9,273 nucleotides of DNA from Tannerella sp. (GTDB lineage Bacteria; Bacteroidota; Bacteroidia; Bacteroidales; Tannerellaceae): contig JAIRYY010000270.1 of the NCBI GenBank assembly GCA_031267485.1, positions 1-9,273 on the forward strand, written 5' to 3'. The notes beneath the pieces were generated by a model, which did not search any database, was not told the DNA's origin, and saw only the letters and a list, made by a program, of their open reading frames with translations. Numbering within the stretch: the stretch's first letter is position 1; each line of letters starts with the position of its first letter. The translations under genes were made by a program, and so were the position numbers. Of the stretch, positions 1 to 9,273 are shown in pieces.

Positions 1-69
1 TGCAATTCCTCTTAGAATATCCGGAACCATGTAGCGTTCCGACTGCCCGACCGGGCTTATGTTCTCCAT
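1..69 (-). CDS. N-terminus of probable DUF418/YeiB-like membrane protein (partial)
   Basis: An ATG at 67-69 opens 23 codons that run without a stop off the left edge. The visible peptide ends SERYMVPDILRGIA. A short polar start followed by SER and then D-[IV]-L-R-G-[IF]-A is how DUF418 (YeiB-type) multi-pass inner-membrane proteins usually begin, with the first transmembrane helix starting just after that motif. Related acyltransferase-type membrane families share a similar LRG motif and cannot be excluded from so short a piece. Upstream on the minus strand a GAGG lies about 15 bases from the ATG, too far for a good Shine-Dalgarno site, so initiation is probably A/T-rich as elsewhere in the window. 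The gene follows the α-galactosidase-like gene after 130 bases in the same direction. The open frame is seen directly; the family is inferred from a short motif. Confidence 0.5.
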   Translation of the reverse strand, partial: MENISPVGQSERYMVPDILRGIA

Positions 70-135
70 TATATCTCGCATATAATCCTCTTGATTGACG
101 GCGCAAAAGTCATTAAAAAAGGATAAAATACCGCC

Positions 136-177
136 CGCGTTCCGGTTAACGCGAAAAATACAATGATTAACGCGAAA
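136..177. repeat. Spaced 11-base direct repeat with overlapping small hairpin
   Basis: The 11-mer TTAACGCGAAA occurs exactly twice, at 146-156 and 167-177, with starts 21 bases apart, which is about two helical turns. The first copy overlaps a perfect 6-base-pair inverted repeat, CGCGTT at 136-141 against AACGCG at 148-153, with a 6-base loop. The pair lies between the α-galactosidase-like gene (stop at 200) and the gene starting at 69, about 77 to 108 bases upstream of that start. Two-turn spacing suits an operator for a dimeric regulator. The hairpin is not followed directly by a U-run in the minus-strand transcript, so it is a poor terminator. Function is inferred only. Confidence 0.4.
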
Positions 178-199
178 GGCAGGGACGGGGAGCGGAGCG

Positions 200-2200
200 T
201 CATTCTGCCGCGGGGGCGCTTATGAATACGACGGCAACGTCTTTCGCGGGAATGTCCAGCGTTTTTTTCAAATCGACGGCCGTACCGCTCCAGAGTTCGG
301 CGGCGGAGTATTCCCTGTCTTTATCAAGACCGAGCCGTTCCAGCGGGATGTTTATTTTCAGGTCGCTTTCCCCATAGTTGAAACAGACGTAGTATGTGCC
401 GTCCTCTTCCGCGCGCATGAACTGGCGCTCGGATTCCACCCCGTTTCCCTCGACCGGACGGAAAGTGATCCCGTTGGCTATATGATTGATGTCCGGGTTG
501 GTCAGATACCGCAGGGCTTTTTCCTTCCCTTCCGCGTCTCCCTCCAGGCTGTAATCTTCTCCCGATATGTACAGGCCGGTGATCACGGCCGACGTCACCC
601 TTGCCCGGTTTTCTCCCTCGGTTGCGTCCCTCAGCACGACATGGTCGGCGTCGTTGTACTGATATACTTTGTCGATCCACCAGCCGTATGAAACGGCGTT
701 CATCGTGTATTCCACGTCCTTTATCCTGTTCCACGCATCACAGGCAATACGGCGCGACTGTGCATGGTGTGCGGGGAATATCGGCGAGATCGACAGGTTG
801 ATGTACATGTCGCCGAAATATCTGTTCAGCAGCTCCATGCCGTAATTATACGCCTGGATGCCCGTCTGTATTGCGGGATTGTGCCATTTGTCCGCTTCCA
901 TTGCGCCATGAGTCATAAAGTCCATTTTCACGTATTCGAAGCCGCAGCGGCGGAACAGTTCCGACGTTTTCCGCATCCGTTCCTCGATGGCCGGATGCGT
1001 CGGGTCGATGGCGTAGGCGCCGTCCAGTTCCTGCGGTTTGCCGTTGGCATAGAGGTAAATATCCCCGAACCGGTACGTTTCGGCGTCGCGCACGGCCGCT
1101 TCCGGCCTTTTGCCCCAGTCGGTGAACGGCGTCCAGTAGATTCCGGCAATCTGTCCGTTTTCCCGGCATCGCTGCACGAACGCTTTCAGTTCCTCTTCCG
1201 TAAAACGGTTCCAGCCGGAATCAAGGCCGACATAGAGGGTGTTGTCCGCGTTTATGAATCCGTTCCCCTGCAGGTGGTCGCGGAAGAAAGCGGAGACTTC
1301 CATCGCTTTCGGAAAGGTGAGATTGAACTGCAGGACGCCCCAGCTGTTCCAGCCGAAAGGAACGGCCTTGTCCCAGGCTTTCGGCGGAGCTATGGCGGCA
1401 TTTGCCAGCGCGTACTGTTCCAGTCCGTCCCTCCAGTCGTCAAAAACGCCCAGCAGCGCTTTGGGCGACTTGATTTTCTTCCCGGACAGCGCGCCGTGCG
1501 GTTTCGTGTCGCGCGTCAGCGTGTCGGCTGCGCCGCCGTAACAAACCAGCGAACCGAGGCCGTTTGACCCGTTGCCTGTCATTTTTACGGCAGATTTCCA
1601 GCTGTCATGTTCGACCGAGCCGACGACAATCCCGTTCCGGCTGTCATTGTCGAACACTGCCGTAACCTCGTAGCTCGTCAGTGTATTGAAGTCCAGCGGA
1701 TGCGACCGGTAACGTATCCAGCAGTCGTTGTCGAAAGGAACGAACAGCGCCCTGTTTTCCGCGGATTCCCGAAGGATCTCCACCCGTTCCAGGTTGACGG
1801 GAGACATGCGGTTCGACGATATGTTTTCCCCGCCGTTCTCCAGCGAAAATTCGGTGAGCAGATAGTCTTTGTCCGGATAAATGTAAAAGGACTGTTTCAG
1901 GAGCGGCAGACCGGGGGTTTCGTAGGTGATGACAAAGGCTTTCCCCGCCCCGAACGCGTCGTTTACGTCTTCTTCCGCAAACCGCGCGCCGGCGTATTCT
2001 TTCGTTGAAACCGTCTTCCCGTCCAGCGTATAGGATGCGTACAGGTCATCGCATACTGTCCTTGAGTTCCTCTCGATTCTCACTCCTTTCGCGCCCGAAT
2101 CATAACTTATTTTCCATCCATACGACTCCGCCGAATCATTTGCGCATGAAAACATGATAAACATGCCCGCCAAAAAAATACCTGACTTTACACTTTTCAT
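200..2200 (-). CDS. Clan GH-D α-galactosidase-like lipoprotein (GH36/GH27 type)
   Basis: Predicted exported lipoprotein of 666 residues that should release terminal α-linked galactose (or a related sugar) from oligosaccharides. I start it at the ATG at 2198-2200; a longer reading would need a TTG at 2230 that falls inside the likely promoter. MKSVKSGIFL opens a signal peptide ending in a lipobox-like MFSC, giving lipidation at Cys19. Residues about 25-270 look like an N-terminal β-sandwich. The barrel begins around FGWNSWG (282-288), followed by YVGLDSGWN (323-331). KMDF carries the probable nucleophile Asp427, and RRIACDAW carries the probable acid/base Asp488. Residues about 575-666 form a C-terminal β-domain. 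GWNSW is typical of GH27, whereas the long N-terminal domain is typical of GH36, so I assign the clan with more confidence than the family or substrate. It lies 137 bases downstream of pyrH and probably has its own promoter. Confidence 0.85.
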   Translation of the reverse strand: MKSVKSGIFLAGMFIMFSCANDSAESYGWKISYDSGAKGVRIERNSRTVCDDLYASYTLDGKTVSTKEYAGARFAEEDVNDAFGAGKAFVITYETPGLPLLKQSFYIYPDKDYLLTEFSLENGGENISSNRMSPVNLERVEILRESAENRALFVPFDNDCWIRYRSHPLDFNTLTSYEVTAVFDNDSRNGIVVGSVEHDSWKSAVKMTGNGSNGLGSLVCYGGAADTLTRDTKPHGALSGKKIKSPKALLGVFDDWRDGLEQYALANAAIAPPKAWDKAVPFGWNSWGVLQFNLTFPKAMEVSAFFRDHLQGNGFINADNTLYVGLDSGWNRFTEEELKAFVQRCRENGQIAGIYWTPFTDWGKRPEAAVRDAETYRFGDIYLYANGKPQELDGAYAIDPTHPAIEERMRKTSELFRRCGFEYVKMDFMTHGAMEADKWHNPAIQTGIQAYNYGMELLNRYFGDMYINLSISPIFPAHHAQSRRIACDAWNRIKDVEYTMNAVSYGWWIDKVYQYNDADHVVLRDATEGENRARVTSAVITGLYISGEDYSLEGDAEGKEKALRYLTNPDINHIANGITFRPVEGNGVESERQFMRAEEDGTYYVCFNYGESDLKINIPLERLGLDKDREYSAAELWSGTAVDLKKTLDIPAKDVAVVFISAPAAE

Positions 2201-2226
2201 AATTATCCGATTTTTATTTGATTTAT

Positions 2227-2235
2227 GCAAATGTA
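2227..2235 (-). promoter_or_regulatory. Probable Bacteroidota promoter -7 element for the α-galactosidase-like gene
   Basis: On the minus strand this reads TACATTTGC, a full match to the TAnnTTTG consensus of the main Bacteroidota sigma factor. It lies 26 bases before the ATG at 2200, so transcription would start about 20 bases upstream of the codon. The expected -33 TTTG about 20 bases further upstream is only weakly matched (TTCG). The leader between it and the ATG is A-rich with no Shine-Dalgarno sequence, as is common in the phylum. It implies that the gene can be transcribed separately from pyrH. Confidence 0.5.
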
Positions 2236-2337
2236 AGGCTGAAAATCATATAAACGAACCCGTTGTTTCTTTCTGTCCGCAATTGCAACATTTTTTCTAC
2301 TTTTTGCGACATCCGTTTACTTGTGCCGGAAGATATT

Positions 2338-3054
2338 TCACGAATTGCGGACGATCGTGCCGATTTTTTCGCCGGTCATTATTTTTTTCAGATTCCCGGC
2401 GGTGTCCATGTCGAAAACGATGAGCGGCAGGTTGTTTTCCCTGCACATCGTGGTGGCGGTGAGATCCATTACCCTGAGGTTGCGGCGATAGATTTCGTCG
2501 AATGTGATCCCGTCGAATTTCACGGCTGACGGGTCTTTTTCCGGGTCGGCCGTGTAGATGCCGTCCACGCGCGTTCCCTTCAGCAGGACATCCGCTTCGA
2601 TTTCTATGCCGCGCAGGGCCGCTGCCGTATCGGTCGTGAAAAACGGATTACCCGTTCCTCCGGCAATGATCACGACATGCCCCTGCTGCAACAGTTCCAT
2701 CGCGCGGTTTTTACTGTAATATTCGCCGACAGGCTCCATGCGTATGGATGTCAGTACCGACGCTTTTACGCCGATAGCATTGAGCGCGGAACACAAGGCA
2801 AGGCTGTTGATCACCGTAGCCAGCATACCCATCTGGTCGCCTTTCACACGGTCGAAACCTTTGGCGCTACCGCTTAATCCGCGGAAAATATTCCCGCCGC
2901 CTATGACAATCCCGATCCGGACGCCCATCCCGGCAACTTCCCCTATCTGTGCGGCATACTCGTCGAGACGCGCCCCGTCTATGCCGTACCGTTTATTCCC
3001 CGCAAGCGATTCGCCGCTTAACTTCAAAAGAATCCGTTTAAATTTATTCCCCAT
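2338..3054 (-). CDS. pyrH: UMP kinase (uridylate kinase)
   Basis: Cytoplasmic UMP kinase of the amino acid kinase fold. It phosphorylates UMP to UDP with ATP in pyrimidine nucleotide synthesis and is normally a hexamer and essential. The 238 residues match the usual length of about 235-245. Visible family motifs in order: KLSGES (11-16) and GGGNIFRG (52-59) at the phosphate-binding end, DQMGMLAT (73-80), GGTGNPFFTTD (132-142) in the UMP site, KGTRVDGIYTADP (159-171) in the nucleotide-binding region, and MDLTA (196-200). The start is ATG at 3054, preceded by an A/T-rich leader containing four ATTAARA heptamers (3064-3091) in place of a clear ribosome binding site. The next gene upstream is dgt, 236 bases away, with a repeat array between. 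Nothing in the protein looks abnormal. Confidence 0.97.
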   Translation of the reverse strand: MGNKFKRILLKLSGESLAGNKRYGIDGARLDEYAAQIGEVAGMGVRIGIVIGGGNIFRGLSGSAKGFDRVKGDQMGMLATVINSLALCSALNAIGVKASVLTSIRMEPVGEYYSKNRAMELLQQGHVVIIAGGTGNPFFTTDTAAALRGIEIEADVLLKGTRVDGIYTADPEKDPSAVKFDGITFDEIYRRNLRVMDLTATTMCRENNLPLIVFDMDTAGNLKKIMTGEKIGTIVRNS

Positions 3055-3063
3055 AGATAATCA

Positions 3064-3291
3064 ATTAAGAATTAAAAATTAAAAATTAAGAGAGAGATCA
3101 CTATCCACTGTCCACTAATCACTAATTCGCTAATCATTGTCCATTAATCACTAATCACTAATTCACTAATCATTAATCATTAATCATTGTTCATTAATCA
3201 CTAATCATTAATTCACTAATCACTAATCATTAATCATTGTCCACTAATCACTAATCATTAATCACTAATCATTAATTTACTAGTCATTAAT
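3064..3291. repeat. Heptamer tandem array between dgt and pyrH, with 50-base higher-order period
   Basis: Nearly the whole gap between dgt and pyrH is heptamers in one register. Four ATTAARA units occupy 3064-3091, one divergent unit (GAGAGAT) 3092-3098, then 27 units of mainly CAYTAAT fill 3099-3291. Four of these units are octamers carrying an extra base (3127-3134, 3163-3170, 3213-3220, 3277-3284). Four are CAYTGTY variants (3106, 3135, 3185, 3235). The last three CATTGTY units start exactly 50 bases apart, so 3135-3184, 3185-3234 and 3235-3284 are 50-base superunits; the first two differ at only three positions by my reading. The array ends on the first base of the dgt stop codon. Stop codons are frequent, so it is not coding. 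Role unknown: leader or spacer RNA, protein-binding array, or replication-slippage product. Confidence 0.9.
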
Positions 3292-4619
3292 CAGACGGCT
3301 GGCAGGCTCATGCCTGTGATTTTTCGGTACAGGTCAAGCGCGTATACATCCGTCATTCCGGATATGTAATCGAGTGCGCACTGTATTTTCCCGTAAGTAG
3401 CAGGTGCGTAAACGTCGTACTGATCCGGCACGCGGCTCAGCAGCAGTTTGCTGTACGAATGTTCCGGGTTCATCATCGCATCGATAATCGTCTCGAGCAA
3501 ATAACCGAAAATGTGATACCCCGCCAGTTCGATATCCACAACATCGCGGGACACATAGATCTTTTCATAAGCCACCTCGGAACATCTTTTATACGCTTTC
3601 CGGGCAATATTGCTGACGCCCTCTATCAGCGGCTTGTTGTACGTGCCCTCCAGAAACCGTTCTTCCCGGTCGAGAAACTCCTGCGTACATTCATCGACCA
3701 GAAGCCCGATGATACATGAACGGAGATAGGCAATCTGTTCGTTCGTGTCATTCACCATCATCATCGTATAGCGGATATCCTCGAGCCGTTTCCCCTCGAA
3801 AAATCCCAGAAAGAGGTCAAACACCTCGTCTTTGGTAAGCAGACGCAGTTTGTGCGCATCCTCAATATCCATTATCTGGTAACAGATATCATCCGCCGCC
3901 TCCACCAGGTAAACAAGCGGATAACGCGCGTATATCGCCTTTTCGGAGTCAATGCCGGGGATTCCCAGTTCGCCGGCGATACGCAGATACGTGTCCTCTT
4001 CCGTCTGGAAAAAACCGAATTTCTTTTTCGTAGCGCAGGTCGAAGCAAAGGGATATTTTACCGTAGACGCCAGCGTGCTGTATGTCAGAGCAAAACCCCC
4101 TTCGCGGCGTCCGATGAACTGATGCGTCAGCAGGCGCATCGCGTTTGCGTTCCCCTCGAAATAGAGGAAATCCTCCCAGCGACCGCCCTCGTCGCGCACC
4201 TGCTGCTCGAACTGCGTCCCCTTACCGTCTGTAAAATAGGCGGAAATAGCCCGCTCGCCGGAATGGCCGAACGGAGGATTGCCCATATCGTGCGCAAGAC
4301 ATGCCGCCGAAACAATGGAATCTATCTCCGAAAAGTTAATGCCGTCGGCATTGCCGTATTTCTGTATCAGGCGGGAAGAAATGTTTTTCCCGAGCGAACG
4401 CCCCACGCACGAAACCTCAAGACTGTGCGTTAGCCGGTTATGAACGAAAATGCTTCCCGGCAACGGAAAGACCTGCGTCTTGTTCTGCAGACGGCGGAAC
4501 GGCGAGGAAAAAATCAGCCGGTCATAATCGCGCTGAAAATTAGTGCGTTCGTGCTTGCGCTCGTGATAGCTTTCAACTCCCAGCCGCTTGCCTGATAATA
4601 GCTTTGTCCACTCCATCAT
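3291..4619 (-). CDS. dgt: dNTP triphosphohydrolase (dGTPase family, HD superfamily)
   Basis: Cytoplasmic enzyme that hydrolyses dGTP or other dNTPs to deoxynucleoside plus triphosphate, helping to control dNTP pools and sometimes acting against phage. It has 442 residues, in the family's usual range. The N-terminal part carries the conserved YDRLIFSSPFRRLQNKTQV (32-50), followed by NRLTHSLEV with His65. The HD signature LAHDMGNPPFGHSGE supplies His110 and Asp111, with His119 and Glu122 beyond it. FEGNANAMRLL starts at 154, and AADDI (241-245) supplies the last metal-binding Asp. The frame stays open far upstream through the GH2 gene, but homology begins at MEWTKLLSGKR, so the start is the ATG at 4619 or the adjacent ATG at 4616. 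It begins 29 bases after the GH2 stop, which permits cotranscription. Substrate range and nucleotide activation cannot be read from the sequence. Confidence 0.95.
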   Translation of the reverse strand: MMEWTKLLSGKRLGVESYHERKHERTNFQRDYDRLIFSSPFRRLQNKTQVFPLPGSIFVHNRLTHSLEVSCVGRSLGKNISSRLIQKYGNADGINFSEIDSIVSAACLAHDMGNPPFGHSGERAISAYFTDGKGTQFEQQVRDEGGRWEDFLYFEGNANAMRLLTHQFIGRREGGFALTYSTLASTVKYPFASTCATKKKFGFFQTEEDTYLRIAGELGIPGIDSEKAIYARYPLVYLVEAADDICYQIMDIEDAHKLRLLTKDEVFDLFLGFFEGKRLEDIRYTMMMVNDTNEQIAYLRSCIIGLLVDECTQEFLDREERFLEGTYNKPLIEGVSNIARKAYKRCSEVAYEKIYVSRDVVDIELAGYHIFGYLLETIIDAMMNPEHSYSKLLLSRVPDQYDVYAPATYGKIQCALDYISGMTDVYALDLYRKITGMSLPAV

Positions 4620-4648
4620 CGTTTTTTTCTTGATTTTCAGCCGCAAAT

Positions 4649-8452
<3,804 letters not shown>

Positions 8453-8473
8453 TTAATGGGGAAATTGTTTAAC

Positions 8474-8636
8474 ATGGAGAACACGGAGAGGAATTTTTTT
8501 TTCAAACACGGAGAGCACGGAGGACACAAAGGAGATTGATCCTCATTTTCCATTCCGAAGGCGAAACGGTTTCATACATTATATATTCTTTGTGTCCTGT
8601 TATATTCTCTTTGTGTTCTCCGTGCCCTCCGTGTTT
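8474..8636. repeat. Inverted repeat of about 9-base CACGGAG units in the GH2 upstream region
   Basis: Arms at 8504-8531 and 8609-8636 are reverse complements at 26 of 28 positions, separated by 77 bases. The left arm is made of about 9-base units (ACACGGAGA, GCACGGAGG, ACACAAAGG), and two further units of the same kind lie outside it at 8474-8490. An 11-base segment of the left arm (8521-8531) is also perfectly complementary to 8588-8598, so a second, shorter right arm competes with the first; the two right arms follow a repeated TATATTC and start about 20 bases apart. The element fills most of the 219-base gap and ends 11 bases from the stop codon at 8648. It could be a palindromic interspersed repeat or MITE-like element, a transcription terminator for the gene to the right, or part of the GH2 leader. 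I see no U-run typical of an intrinsic terminator and no clear TAnnTTTG promoter here. Confidence 0.85.
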
Positions 8637-8647
8637 AAATAAAGCGC

Positions 8648-9273
8648 CTACCCGATGACCTCCGTGATGTCGTCGCTCCACGGTCCCGTCTGCAGACGGG
8701 GATTGACGAAGGCGGCCGAGAGAACGACGCGTCGTGTTTCGTCCTTGCCTTCAAACAACAGCGTGAGATGCAGACGTGTGGAGTTGACGGTGCGATATTC
8801 GGTTTCGTCCTCGAACCGCCACCTGAGCGCAAAGCCGCCGTACTTTTCGGACGCCACGCTTGCCGCGGGATGGTTGTATTCGGGCTGCGAAACGTAGACC
8901 GTCAGCTCGTCGTGCTGCCGTGTCACGCTCATGACCGGCGCGACCTTCGGGATGTCCAGCGGTTTGCGGGCACGGCGATGCCGCGGACGGAGACCCATCA
9001 CGCCGAGCGCCTCGTCGGGCACGTGCAGGTTGCCTTCGAGCGCGTTGATATAGACGCTCAGGAAGTTTTTCAGTTCGCTGAAGGCATATTTTTTCGCGAC
9101 CGAGGTCGTAAGGTTGCGCGTGGCGATTTCATTGTTGGCCGCATAGGCGGCGTTGGCGTTCGTCACCAGCACTTTCAGCGCGGAGACCTGATCGGCGTCG
9201 AGCTTCCAGTCCGTGACGTGGACGGCCGACCGGTCGTTGATGTTGTTTGCCAGTGCGAGAAATTCACTGTCGG
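8648..9273 (-). CDS. C-terminal part of Bacteroidota hypothetical protein with possible FN3-like tail (partial)
   Basis: The frame is open from the right window edge to a TAG at 8648-8650, giving about 208 visible residues; a GTG at 9172 lies in mid-frame and need not be the start. I cannot assign a function. The first visible half is probably helical, with Ala/Asn/Lys-rich stretches (VTDWKLDADQVSALK, then NANAAYAANNEIATRNLTT). A middle linker follows the pattern ALGVMGLRPRHRR...P...P, and the tail is β-rich, with GGFALRWRF and ending NPRLQTGPWSDDITEVIG. This resembles, from memory, a group of roughly 210-residue Bacteroidota hypothetical proteins with a helical front, an MGL...P.P linker and an FN3-like end finishing in GPWS...VI. 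There is no sign of a transmembrane segment or enzyme motif in the visible part. It lies 219 bases upstream of the GH2 gene, separated by the inverted repeat. The open frame is certain; the family is an inference. Confidence 0.7.
   Translation of the reverse strand, partial: DSEFLALANNINDRSAVHVTDWKLDADQVSALKVLVTNANAAYAANNEIATRNLTTSVAKKYAFSELKNFLSVYINALEGNLHVPDEALGVMGLRPRHRRARKPLDIPKVAPVMSVTRQHDELTVYVSQPEYNHPAASVASEKYGGFALRWRFEDETEYRTVNSTRLHLTLLFEGKDETRRVVLSAAFVNPRLQTGPWSDDITEVIG

Noticed and set aside
136..153. Intrinsic terminator of the α-galactosidase-like gene
   Set aside because: The 6-base-pair hairpin is not followed at once by a U-run in the minus-strand transcript; the nearest T-run is about 17 bases further on.
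764..1567. A 267-codon plus-strand open frame
   Set aside because: It is antisense to the α-galactosidase-like gene with no own motifs or start signal; treated as a shadow.
2270..2320. Hairpin terminator after pyrH
   Set aside because: Only a bulged stem of about seven pairs around TTGC/GCAA can be drawn, with a long A-rich loop and no clear U-run.
3064..3291. CRISPR array
   Set aside because: Units are 7-8 bases with no unique spacers between longer repeats, and no cas genes are present.

Overview
The window looks like chromosomal DNA of a Bacteroidota, most likely Bacteroidales. The signs are a secreted GH2 enzyme with an inserted LamG domain, an α-galactosidase-like lipoprotein, A-rich rather than Shine-Dalgarno-type start regions, a TAnnTTTG-type promoter element, and a small hypothetical protein of a kind I associate with this phylum. 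These are recognitions from memory and reading; no search was run. All six genes I can support lie on the minus strand, so transcription runs from the right edge to the left.

In transcription order the layout is as follows. (1) The C-terminal part of an unnamed protein with a possible fibronectin-III-like tail (8648-9273, cut by the right edge). (2) A 219-base gap holding a near-perfect inverted repeat built from about 9-base CACGGAG-like units. (3) A large exported GH2 β-galactosidase-type enzyme with a LamG domain inserted late in its TIM barrel (4649-8428). (4) dgt, a dNTP triphosphohydrolase of the HD superfamily (3291-4619), starting 29 bases after the GH2 stop. (5) A roughly 230-base array of heptamers filling almost the whole gap to the next gene. 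(6) pyrH, UMP kinase (2338-3054). (7) A clan GH-D α-galactosidase-like lipoprotein (200-2200) with a recognisable promoter -7 element. (8) A 130-base gap with a spaced direct repeat and a small hairpin. (9) The first 23 codons of a probable DUF418/YeiB-like membrane protein running off the left edge (1-69).

Functionally, two exported glycoside hydrolases (β- and α-galactosidase-like) flank a nucleotide-metabolism pair. UMP kinase makes UDP from UMP, and Dgt breaks dNTPs into deoxynucleosides and triphosphate. No SusC/SusD pair, sensor or transporter is present, so this is not a visible polysaccharide utilisation locus, and whether the two hydrolases share a substrate cannot be told from this window.

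I found no tRNA, rRNA, CRISPR array, transposase or defence system, and no clearly new multi-gene system. The most unusual content is non-coding: the heptamer array with a 50-base higher-order period between dgt and pyrH, and the inverted repeat upstream of the GH2 gene.
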